A DNA stretch of 64,000 nt from Rhynochetos jubatus (Eukaryota; Chordata; Aves; Eurypygiformes; Rhynochetidae): assembly GCA_027574665.1 (NCBI GenBank), contig CM050657.1, positions 21,492,700 to 21,556,699 of the forward strand, read 5' to 3'. Of this stretch, positions 53,301 through 64,000 are shown in pieces. Positions within the stretch are counted from its first letter, which is position 1; each line of letters opens with the position of its first letter. A program made the position numbers and the translations under genes. The notes under the pieces were generated by a model that was not told where the DNA came from, did no database searches, and worked only from the letters and a program-made list of their open reading frames with translations.

Positions 53301-54572
53301 TCTGCAGTCCCTCAATTTGTGAAGAGATGCACGCAAGCAGAACCGAACTACTTCCTAAGCTTCTGCGTGCCAACTTACAAAGGCTGGATTGCTCTACACG
53401 ACATCTCATTCAGGGCTGGAGTAGGAAGCATGAAAGAGCAGTCTTGGAAATTACAGCAGGATGGTATCCTGGCTGTGAGCTTTGGGCAGGGAGAGGAGAA
53501 CGCTCAAGAATGTGCCTGCAGGAGAAAAGCACTTCGATGTGCCCTGGCACGCCAGCTCAACAAGCGAGAGTTTTGTCTCTCCGAGGACAATCATTTCTGG
53601 AATATTACAAGTAGCAAATTGTTCTTAAGATCTGAACAAGAGAGTAAAGCAGGAGGAACTGCCTGCTCATTTACCATGCCAGGAGTCTGCCCCAGCCCCT
53701 TTTCCTGGAACATCCCTTCACCATCAACGCGCTGAAGTTGTGTTTGTTTGCATTCAACAAGGAGAAAGCTACATATTGCTGAAGCGAGCTCCCCACAGGC
53801 TGGTGGGTCAGCAAAGCACCAGGGATGTACAAATCCCTGAGCATAAAAGAAATAAAAAGACTACCATTAAAAACCACCACCAACAAAGCAACCTCCAAAA
53901 CCCAAACAACAAAGACATTCAAACTTCAGAAGGAAGTTTTCTAGTGAGTGACAAAAGCTGTCACTATGTTTCATGACAGTCAGATAAGCTTTCAAGTTCT
54001 TCCGTAGTCAGAGCAAAGCAATGACTTGAGAGGGTTTCATCTGCACTTCATGCTATTGTTTTTAAGGAACTGCAAAATTGTTAAGAAATGGTGTCATGTC
54101 ACGTATTAACCCAGTTTTTCAGACCCTGGACTCTGAACTCTGGGAATACATTCAGGGGACAAACTCAAGCCACTCAAATCACTTCTGCACCTCAATGTGT
54201 GAACACTTCAATCTGTGGACATTTGGAATCTCAAATGCACACGTGATGCAGACGGTGCTCTGTAAACAGCCAGGCGGTTGAATAACCTCATTTCCATGAT
54301 TTGTTGCACCAGCAAGTTCATGTGCAAATATTTCCATGCATTTTGACTGCCAGGACTGGGGTGCCTTGATGTAGACATGGAGGGAAATGGAGTGTGATTG
54401 TAGTTCCTGGGGTTCCGAAAACTACTCACAGCTTATTAGTAAAATCTGTGTATTTTCTTCTCATTCTCCTTTGAAATGATGCTTGACTCTTAAATGCTGT
54501 TTGCCATGCTGAACTGCCAGAAGCTGCGCTGTCTCTACACATATCATTCCGTGAGTCCCTTCCAAAACCACA

Positions 54573-54638
54573 TCCCACAAGTACCAGGTGAGGAGTTCAG
54601 ATTTCTTTCAGATCCCACTTGTGGGAAATCCCACAAGT
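54573..54638. repeat. Palindrome and direct repeat of TCCCACAAGT
   Basis: ACTTGTGGGA (54617-54626), AA, and TCCCACAAGT (54629-54638) form a 22-bp near-continuous palindrome. A further direct copy of TCCCACAAGT lies at 54573-54582. The centre contains TGTGGGAA (54620-54627), which fits the RBPJ/CSL consensus YGTGGGAA. Functional use is not shown. Confidence 0.75.
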
Positions 54639-57600
54639 TTTCAGTTTTGCTCAAATTCAGTCATTCATTCCTCTCAACTCACTTTCTTGACAGAAAGGCC
54701 CTTCAAAATAACTTGTACACTGACCTTTCAATCAAAATTTTAAAAGAGATCTATAATATACTTAGGAAGTGTTCAAACAGTAATGGCCTTTTCATTTGGG
54801 GCCAAGCCTAGGGAAAAGCCCTAGGTCTCTCGGGAGATTTCAGGCTTTATTAATCATTTGGAAAAATAGGCATTTTAATGTAATCAACTAAAAAAAATTT
54901 GGAAGCTTGTGCTCTCATTTACCTGCCAAACCCAAGAAAGAGGTAGTATTAAATCTTAGCAGGCAGCAGACAAAACTATCCTGAACAGCTACAGGAAAGA
55001 AATCCGTGCTGAGAGCCCTTAGGCACACTGGAGGGGGATGAGAAGAACCTGCTTTGTGGTGGCATCCATCAAGATGTCCCTGTGGCCGACTCAGAGGCTT
55101 CTGTAGTGTTGCCCTACTCCAAGCTATCCACTGATACGGAGGGAGGAGAGACCATGGCTTTGGATCCTTCCCTAAAGCCACCTACACTGGCCCACCAGGT
55201 CTAGCAGGGCACCAGGAGGGAGAACAAACTCCTCTCCTCGCCAAGATTTTGGACTTAACCGTTTCTGTTACTTTTTGCAATGTCTCATGCTAGCAAAACA
55301 GATTTCCTCTGTTACGAGGCAGGAATACAACCTCAGTCCTAAGGTTTGGTAAATGAAAGAAAAGGTTGGAAATGCTCTATTTTCCTTTCAAAATTAAAAA
55401 AGAAACAACAAAAAGCCCTACAAAGTGGGATTTAAAAACTAATCCTGCTTTAGGTGTTAGACCTGCTATTGGCCGTACTTGTCTTCTGTGTGAAGTCATT
55501 GTTAAGGTCAGGGGGAACGCTTCCAAAGCATGGCAGACGCCATGCTGATGATTCTGCCATTAATTAGGGATCTTAATGTTACAGTTGGGTTTGATATTCA
55601 GCAAATACCTTTGAAACCAACCCTAAATGCTAACAAGAGAAATAACTCCATAGAAAGCCTTCCATGTTGAAGATAGTGTATCAGTTTTGCTACAGCTCCC
55701 CCTCAAGAGCAGATACAATAGTCTCTTTCAGCCAGGGTTTTAATCTTACAAAACACAGACATGCTATTCCATTTGCTAAGTTATTTACCTAGTGATGCAA
55801 ACCCTGGGCACAGACCTGACATCCTACTGCGTTTAGACAGACCCATGTATTAAGCAAATCTGAGTCCCACGTCCCTGAAGTCACCGAGATAGCGCAAAGC
55901 ACTGAGGTCCTGCGAAAGCTGAAGTGCTGTATCCCTTACAAAGAAAACACTCGCTTTACCGTGCTGCAAATTTCTGCAAAACTGCCTTTAGATGGAAGAT
56001 GAGTCCATGAAAACTCCTGCTTAGGAGGCAAGCTTTGGTTCTGCACTGTTAGCTTTTCTGCAACCTGATTTTTCTCAGCCAAAGAGAACAAAAAGCAGAA
56101 AATCCTGATTGAACAGATTTTGTTTTGTTTCTTTTTTTCTCTTTCCTTCAAAAGAATTGCTGATGTCAAAAAATGTCAAAACATAATTAGGGAGGCTTTT
56201 CCTCCTCTTCTGTATGCTTTCTGACAGTATTTAATCATTACCTTCCAAATTAGTTTCAGAATGATGGCAAATAAACGTGGAAAAAAAGAAGTACATCCAG
56301 GGATGTGGAGCTGGCAGGGCCAATGCTGAAGCTTGAGCCGGTGCCTCATGTTCACTGAATTCTGCGGGTCTTTCACGCACACTTTGGCACTTGCCTGAGA
56401 GGTGATGGACTGCTCAGTTAAGATCTCACCTAATGGCGGTATTTCAGCAGAGCCCATCATTATACAGGCTAAATGGACGTTGATCCAACCTAGAGATAGC
56501 AAACCTGATCCTACAAACCCCTTATATTTTGAGAAATAGAAACAGAAAGAAGGACATCATCTTTAAGGAAACTCTGCAGGTTTCAGGCCAAAGGTAGCAC
56601 TAGTGAAAAGACCCAAACCCTAATCTAACCTATTGCAACATCTGACCTTTGATTGTAAGGACTCTGACCAAAGCTACCATCAGAGGAAGATTTGTCACAC
56701 AACGGATATTCAAGAAAAGCTAAAATAAGTAAGTTGGAAGGCACAGACAGGAATTTGGGGCTGGAGCCAGCACGGTGTGATTGATGTGGCTTTGCCCACG
56801 TGGAGCAGAATAAGAAACTGGATTTTGAAAAAGATCAACAGGGGGTTGAGAATCACATAGTACTCTGTTCTGGGTTCAGCATCACCACTGAGCGTCAGGC
56901 CAAACCGCACTCGACATCAAATCTCAGTGCGAGAAGAAGTTGGCTTTCACCTACTTTTATTTTTCCCACCTGCAGGCTGAGGCTGCTGCAGACAGATGCA
57001 ATGAGCCACCACTCCAGGGATTCATTGCTGGCAGCCAGGAACTCCTGGCAGCACTGAGCTGCTTTCCAGCCATGCCTCTTTCCCCACCTGGAATGTCCCC
57101 GCAATTGGGGGGGGGGCTAGCAGAGCTTGTCACATCTCGTGGTCTCCTTGGGCTGGAAGCAGTTGGAAGCTGGAATAGTGCTACATGTCTTGCAAAGTTC
57201 CCAGTCCATCCAGGGTGCCAGACAAAGCACACCAAGCACTTCATTTGAGGTAACTTTGTCTTCTGTTGCTGAGTGGAAATGGCAGGGAGAAAATGGGGGG
57301 GCTGGGAAGAGGGTTGGTTTTTTAACACCACTCACACTGCCCTGGTCTGCAGGGTGGCACACAGCTTACTCTTAAAGGTTGCTGAAACTGGAGGAAAGGT
57401 TTCTTTCCTCCCGTCCCTTTAGGGTGTCGTTCTTCAACACTTGCAGCTCCATGCTTGTTAGCCGCCTTCTATGTCCCCACCTCTGAAATCTTGGATAGAG
57501 AACCCTCCCCAGAGACTGACCAAAGCTTGCAGCTGGAGGGGAGAGAAGCGGAAGAGCATCCCCCCAAAGCCGCCTGTCCGGCTGCTCTGGGTCCACTGCC

Positions 57601-60600
57601 TGTCTGCCTGGAGCAGAGCTGCCTGCAACGCTGAGCTCGCAGGGCAGGTGATGACAGCGACGCTGCTGGTAACACGTTTGGTATTAAAGGAGCTTTGCCA
57701 CTTAGCTCTGAAAACCTCTTTCATTTTACAGAGTGGGGAAAAGATAAAACCTGATCAGGCTGATAATGGGCCTACTGCACAACACGGTGGAGAGCGCTGC
57801 GCAAGCAGTCACTGCATTTCTTTTCCCTTGTGTTACTCTACCATATGGATTTCAGTGAGAATTTAGGCAGATCAGATCCCTCCACTGTCTTCTCTTTGCC
57901 ATGTGTACAGCAGTGCCAAGACAAATACAGAAAAAATTAAGAAGAGGACCTTCCACCTACAGACATGCATGCACACAGTCATAGCTTTTATTAAATAATA
58001 AGTCCTGGGTTTTAAAACTGTTCCTTCCCTGCTACAGGAGGAGTCAAAGGTGATAACGTAATTTCAGCAGCTGAAACCTAAGGAAAAAAACTCAGTTGGT
58101 ACTATTTAAAAAGTCTCCAGTTAGCTATATTGCTCTAAACACCTATATTAGTTCCTGATTCTTGTTTATATTTCAACTCTTCCGACTCATTTTACTGAAA
58201 TGCAACATAAACCCCTCTCTGTGTACAACACACAGCGATATAAGCACTTCTCGCTACAGGTGAACTCAGTGTAGTGAATAATTAAACGCACATCTATATG
58301 TATTTATCTGTCACTCTCCCATCTGTAAAATGTTTGTGAATGTAATTTTGGTTTATGGATCACTCACAGCCGTTTTCTTCACAAAAGAAGAAAGCAGACA
58401 AAAGAAATACACCAGCAGGATAAGGTGACTGCGTTTAAAGCTGAGCTTTAACTCGCAGTAACAAGTTTCTCTGAGTTGGTCCTTTAGCCAATTCACCTGC
58501 AAATGCTGAGACACCCATTTACCTCCAGAGCTCAAGAGCAGCCTCAGCCTACACTCCTAGGGCCTCTTCTTCTTTCCATAAAAAATGGCAGGAGAAGTTT
58601 CCTCAAAATGAAACACACCACTGGTAAGAACTCCAGAGAGGGAGGAAAGGCAGCTGGGTCAGCAGGTCTACCTCTGCTGAAATAATGCCCACATGAGGTA
58701 TTTACCCCGCAACACCCAGGGACATGGAGTCTGGCATGCAGTACCATACAAGAAGAAATCTCTTTGGAGAGTGGGAAAGAGAACTATCAGCTCTGTCAGT
58801 CGGCCTGAAGCATGGCTCTTTCCAACGTGGCACCTGGCCTGGCTGCCGTATGTAGCACATACCTGTGTTTAACACAGGTCAGGAGGTTCCTGCACGCATC
58901 TGCTGACCAGACTGCAGCCTGGCGTGTTCCTGACGCAGGCAGGAGATATCGACTGTCTCCCCAAGGACGCACTTTGACATTCAGTGAGCAGGGCTTGCAC
59001 GCCAGCTGACAGTGCTGTGAAAGACACCTTGGGATCCATTCTGAGATTCCCTGGGACAGGACGGTTTGACTTTCCAATTTCCAGATGTAACCAAAAGGCA
59101 GGGAGAAGACTGGGCTGTTGAGGCAACAGAGCAAAGTTTGGGATACGTCCTGACTACACACTTAGGAAAGGTGAATTCTGTCACTGTGAAGTGACAGACT
59201 GCTCAGGTGGAATTTCACAATGCCCATGTGCGTCAATTTTTTGGCAGTTTCATTACTAACGGGTCCCTGCAGAAAGATATAATTAAATCATTTTTAGGGA
59301 CACAAGACACAGAAATTGTTTAGCTGCTTGATGGGATGCTGAAATGCACTTCACCACCAGCAGAATTCAGGAATTTGGATCTATTTTCATGGATTCTTCC
59401 GGGACCTGCAACTGCATTCTTCCATCTCTGACAAATGATGGGCATATTATGCATCTCTTGTTTCAAATCCAGGACTCTTACAGGTAGAAGAAGTGCTGAA
59501 AATTCCCATTCTTCCATATGTCATGAGACAGTAAGCAAATCCCCAAATCTGCCTGTTTAGACTCTACTGCTGGGGAATGCGATGCAGGAAAAGCAGCCAG
59601 CACACGTCAGGAGAGCGAGAGTGTCCCGAGGATTCTCAAAAGACGTTCTGAAGGAATTTAGGCCAAATATTTACAACACTTAGATCAGCTATCAGTGAGG
59701 CTCTGTTCTGAGCTCAAGAAAGAGAAAGCAGAGAGAAGGTCGAAGCTGCCTTGCACTTCATGCCCTCATTTAGAATCATGTTATGCACCAGAAAGTATTG
59801 GCCTGCAAGGGACTCAGAAAACCACTTTCCTGAAGAGCTTCCCATTTGTTTGCTGAAGGACTTTTATCCACCTCTTTCTGTAACTCTTCCATGGGCAATG
59901 ACAGATGAGCATGTTGCATTACAGCTTTTTCTTTTCCTTCGAGAGACTTCTGGGGTTAGTGAATGATGACACTACAAAATATATGGAAAGGAAGAGTGAT
60001 CTGCTGGCAGCAAAACATGAATTTTCTGGCAAGTTTTGATGAAAATTAATGAGAAATACATGCAGTCATGGTCATATTAGCCAATATTGACTCTCTTGGA
60101 CTAGTTACCAGATGAAATCATGCCCTGGAATGCAGTCTGCTTTGCCAGAAGCATTATTTCTTTCTGGAATTAAATTTTTCAACCCAAGAAACAACCACAT
60201 TCTGTCTAAACTGAAAATACCAGACAAGAGTGTCACATTTTAAGCGTGTTCTGAAAGTTTGAGTAAAAAGGAAAACAAACAACCTTTCTGCCTCTTTACC
60301 TAGCTCTGTCAGTTTATTCAAATACTCCTTTCAAGCTGCAAAGAAAAAGACTAACAATTTCAGAGATCTGGCTGGCTTCCAGCACTGTCAGAAGTCAGGC
60401 ACTGGCTATTCTGCTGCCACGTTTCCCTCAAAGTGAGGGCTCTTCTGGCATGGGACCAGCGGGGGACACACTGAACGGAGAATGTGTCTTGACCCTGATT
60501 TAGAGAAACACTCGAGCTGATCCCAGACCTGTTCCCACTCCAGCTTTGAAACCTTCAAGCTGATATTTAACTTCAGGCATGTGCTTAGACCATTTGCTGT

Positions 60601-62905
60601 CCAAGAATGGACCAGCGAACTGGGAGAACGTGCCTGTGTGTGCATGCGTGGGGTGGTGGGCTGTGCCAGAGCTAATGTTTCAAAGTCCTGGCCCCATGAC
60701 TGGCACACCCCCACAACTTTGGAAGAGGTAGCTCTTGGGTGTCCTGTATCAAACCCAGTGCCCTCCCCCAGTTGTCCTTTAGACAAGACCTCAGAGCATC
60801 TGTCAGCCAAGACAGCAACAGGATGTCACCTAAAGGTGTAATGCAGTAGTTTATCCCCAAAACCAGTACGGTTATATAAGGATATATGTTTGCACAAGGA
60901 CTGCCTGGATGTGGGTGGGTAAGAAGCAGTGTATCATCTTGCTAATTGTAGAAGAGAGAAAAATGAGTGAAAGTTGGTGACGCTGGACTTTCTTTTTTTT
61001 CAAGATTGCTGGTAAAGTGTCTGTGAACCACACTGAAAACAACAGCAAGCTGTTTCTGGTTACCTTGTCAGGAAAACCAAAGCCCTAAGGTTTGCCAGGT
61101 TATTCTGCATCTATTTGCATGAATAAGAATAAACTTACAGGTGGGAGAATGAGCAAGCTAAGCAGCAAAGCAGAGAGCAACCAGGCTGCTGAAGGATGTA
61201 CCGATCCACGCACCATGAGAATGCTCCGCTGGGCAAAAATTAATCTGCTCTAATTCCTGCCTCACATTTACCATCTTGTTGGCTTGTCCTATACCCGTGA
61301 GAAAGCTACTGGGACATGAACAGAGCAGGGAAGTCACTGACATGGGCCCTACATCTGCATTCACAACAGTATTTGCTTCCCTTGAATGTAGCTGCAAATA
61401 AAAACAGGAGACTTCCCAGTGGTGATGCAGTATTCCGAGACTGCCAGGGAAAGACTGGGAGCATGAGGCACCCGTCTTACACTTGTTTCAGCTGAGTACA
61501 GGGATGTGAAGAGCAGCAGTGTCGCTGGGATGTGGGGAAACGCATATCCCTGCAGGAGCTGTTTGTTGGAAGGACGGGCTGTGGGAGCCAGGGTAAGAGG
61601 GGTTTTTGGGTTTCCACAGAGGTGGCTGGCACGGACCTGAGAACATGAGAAAACATGTAGTGCTTTTTGTGAGACTTGCTTGAAGTGAATGAAAAATGAG
61701 TGGGGACAGGACAGCCTAATGCGGGATTCAGAAGGGCTCTGTCCTGGCCCGGCTCAGCTACTGCCGGACTCAGGGGAGCTTTATCAGTTAATTCAGTGAG
61801 AGTGAAGCCAGTACTGAATGTTACTTTATTTGTGGCGGTGCCTTAGGAGGGACAGGTCATCCTTTACATCCACCTCTCTGTATTACAATGAAGCCCCACA
61901 CAAAGGCACTTAATCTTCACTGGGGCCAGCAGGAGCGTTTCTGCACTGATTGGTATGTCAGAAACGTGCTGTCTTTGATACTGAAAGGGCAGCGATTTCC
62001 TTGCAGCAAATATGCATATATGTCATGGAGGTGATGTGTTCAGAATAGGGAGATAGGAAAGAAGGAGAAAAGGGAGCCAGCAGCAATCTTGCTTATCTGC
62101 GCCTTGCTGTGTTCACAGTCCAGGAGAACTGATATCTGTATCATTGAGATATGGCCTCATTCCTCCTGGGACTGCAGTAACCATCTTCACATGGAAAATA
62201 GCTAACAACATGCTACATATAAAAGAGCTTGCCACAACTGATCCTCAACTGCGCCACTTGAAGACTATTAATCTAATTTCTTCATGATTATCTTTTCAGA
62301 AATTGGATCCAGCTGTTCAGCAATCTTCAGTGGGAGGTTAATGAATATTGCTGAGCTTGCAGAACAAAATGTTGAGCTTCAAAAAACTTCTGGGTTCATT
62401 TTTAATGAAATGTTTTAAATTCTTGGCTTTTATCTATTTTGCAAGCTTCAGAAGTAGCCCTGGCACTCTTTTAACTTGCTTACTTGATATTTTTCGTTAG
62501 AAGAAACTCAAAGCACATGTATTAAAATGCATCATATTGTTGCCCTTTTAGCCCAAACAGTATGCAAAAGTCAAAGCCTTCCTGTCTTGTTTCCATGAAA
62601 AATTGATAGGCTCCAACACTGCTTTGCAAATAAGTAAGACTACACAAGAATCTACAAAAAGTCTTTTTTTTTCCTGAATGCACAAGGGAAAAAAAAGGAA
62701 TAAAAATACTCTAGGAGGCTGGGAGGGTGTTAGGGGCATGTATCGTACATTTTTGACATCCTCCTGGCCGTCCCTCAGCATCACTTGCTGACTACTACTA
62801 GAAAAAGGTGGATTGACTTGACCTGGTGTGGCTCTCCTCCACCTCCTCCAGAATTCACCCTTTCACCAGGGTTCTGTCTCAGGAAGCCTTGCCTCAACAT
62901 CCTTC

Positions 62906-64000
62906 TATTGGGTTTGCATGGCAAGGTTTGGGGTAGTGGGGGGAGTCACAGGGGTGGCTTCTGTGAGAGGCTGCTGGAAGCCTCCCCTATGCCTGACGGA
63001 GGCCATGCCAGCCGACTCCAAGGCAGACCTGCCACTGGCCGAGGCCGAGCTCATCAGTGACAGCGGCAGCTCCTCTGGGATGATGTGTTTGTGAAAGGGG
63101 GAAAAACCTGCACAACTGCAGCTGGAGAGAGGAGTGAGAATATGTGAGGAACAGCTCTGCAGACACTCAGGTCAGTGAAGGAGAGGGAGGAGGTGCTCCA
63201 GGCACCAAAGCAGAGGTTCCCCTGCAGCCCATGATGAAGCTGGCTGTGCCCTGCAGCCATGGAGGGTCACGGGGGAGCAGAGACCCACCTGCAGCCCAGA
63301 GAGGACCCCACACCAGAGCAGGGGGATGCCCAAAGGAGCCTGTGACCCTGTGGGCAGCCCGTGCTGGAGCAGGCTCCTGGCAGAAGCTGTGGCCCATGGA
63401 GAGAGGAGTCCAGGCTGGAGCAGGTTTGCTGGCAGGACTTGTGACCCTGGGGGGGCCCAGGCTGGAGCAGGGAGCTCCCGAAAGATGGCACCCCATGGGA
63501 GGGACCCACTGGAGCAGTTTATGAACAACTGTAGCCCATGGGAAGGACTAATGTTGTAGAAGTTGGTGGCAGACTGTCTCCCATGGGAGGGACCCCATGC
63601 TGGGGCAGGGGAAGAGTGTGAGGATCCTCCCCTGCGGAGGAAGGAGCAACAGAGATAATGTGTGATGGACTGACCACAATCCCCATTCCCTGTCCCCCTG
63701 CGCTGCTGGGAGGAGGAGGGAGAGAAATGGTGAGCAAAGCTGAGCTTGGGAAGAAGGGAGGGATAGGGGGAAGAGGTTTTGAGATTTGGTTTTATTTTCT
63801 CATTAGGCTACTCTCATTTGATTGGTAATTAAATTATTTTTCCCCGAGTCAAATCTGTTTTGCCCATGATCATAACTGGTGAGTGATCCCTTCCTGTCAT
63901 TGTCTCAACATATTGTCTCTCATTATTTTCTCTCCCCTGCCCAGCTGAGGAGGGGAGCGATGGAGCGGCTTTGGTGGGCCCCTGGCCTCCAGCGAGGGTC
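62906..64000 (+). mobile_element. Bird endogenous retrovirus LTR, 3' end cut by the window
   Basis: The element starts near TATTGGGTTTGCATGGCAAG, where the usual TG terminus appears mutated to TA. It continues through TTCCCCTGCAGCCCATG-type repeated segments to TTTGGTGGGCCCCTGGCCTC at the window edge. The layout matches an LTR class I recall from bird genomes, which begins TGTTGGGTTT and ends GGGTCAACCCACCACA. About 12 more bases would complete it, at roughly 64012. The normal poly(A) AATAAA region reads ATTAAA at 63828-63833. The TATA region (around GGGATGATGTGTTTG, 63077-63091) is degraded. It differs from the LTR at 4882-5639 and lies in the opposite orientation. Whether it is solo or the edge of a provirus cannot be told from this window. 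Confidence 0.85.
63205..63610 (+). repeat. Degenerate tandem segments within the right-hand LTR
   Basis: Segments of roughly 30-60 bases recur with shared cores such as CTGGAGCAG, CCATGGGAGGGACC and TGTGACCCTG. They keep several frames open on both strands, including 63144-63524 on the plus strand and 63172-63528 on the minus strand. Those frames reflect the low stop density of this G-rich repeat, not protein genes. Many CCATGG and CCACGC-like units look like CpG-decayed copies of one ancestral unit. Confidence 0.65.

Larger units (their letters stand above)
19644..64000 (-). other. HS6ST1: HS6ST1 intron 1 (3' part; continues beyond the window)
   Basis: The stretch upstream of the acceptor at 19645 contains no sequence resembling HS6ST1 exon 1: no QKTGGT-type PAPS loop in any frame and no GC-rich first-exon or CpG-island-like segment. 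Mammalian HS6ST1 has two exons separated by an intron of tens of kilobases, so at least 44 kb of intron here is consistent. I see no other coding exon in it. Its content is unique AT-moderate DNA, MIR-like and CR1 fragments, short homopolymer runs and, at the right edge, an LTR. That the interval is intronic is inferred, because exon 1 itself is not seen. Confidence 0.75.

Noticed and set aside
58310..58345. CCCATCTGTAAAATG, like the MIR core
   Set aside because: Only one short landmark is present, with no second MIR segment at the right distance.
1..64000. CRISPR arrays, prokaryotic operons, phage or plasmid modules
   Set aside because: No regularly spaced direct repeats, no dense co-oriented genes and no bacterial ribosome-binding pattern. 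The sequence is vertebrate nuclear DNA.

Overview
This window looks like noncoding-rich nuclear DNA from a bird, probably a neoavian species. Three things point that way: one vertebrate coding exon with near-identity to heparan sulfate 6-O-sulfotransferase 1 (HS6ST1), two long terminal repeats of types typical of bird endogenous retroviruses, and a short CR1 LINE stub. There is no bacterial-type gene density, no operon structure, no CRISPR array and no convincing tRNA or rRNA gene.

Layout. From 1 to about 16600 the DNA appears intergenic. It holds a solo LTR (4882-5639, sense on the minus strand), a C-rich tract with strong G-quadruplex potential on the minus strand (3903-3929), a probable ancient MIR-like SINE fragment (about 15860-15942), and AT-rich stretches that could belong to an unrecognised transcript. 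From about 16622 to 19643 lies the terminal exon of HS6ST1 on the minus strand: splice acceptor at 19644-19645, 235 codons plus a split codon, a TAG stop at 18935-18937, and a 3' UTR of about 2.3 kb ending at a canonical poly(A) signal at 16640-16645. From 19644 to the right edge is best read as the single large HS6ST1 intron (at least 44 kb). It contains MIR-like fragments, a truncated CR1 tail (about 26731-26807), simple repeats and small palindromes. At the far right a second, unrelated LTR starts at about 62906 on the plus strand and is cut by the window edge. Exon 1 of HS6ST1, which encodes the membrane anchor and the 5'-phosphosulfate-binding loop, is not in the window and should lie beyond 64000.

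Function. The one supported gene product is a Golgi type II membrane enzyme that moves sulfate from PAPS to the 6-O position of glucosamine in heparan sulfate, which tunes FGF, VEGF and other growth-factor signalling. Everything else is repeats or unannotated noncoding sequence. The many other open frames of 60-220 codons show no domain, no splice logic and no family resemblance, and I treat them as chance. I found no convincing undescribed biological system. The hunt list gives modest leads: an added glycosylation sequon, a 222-codon frame that ends inside the poly(A) signal, G-quadruplex and palindromic motifs, and the LTRs.
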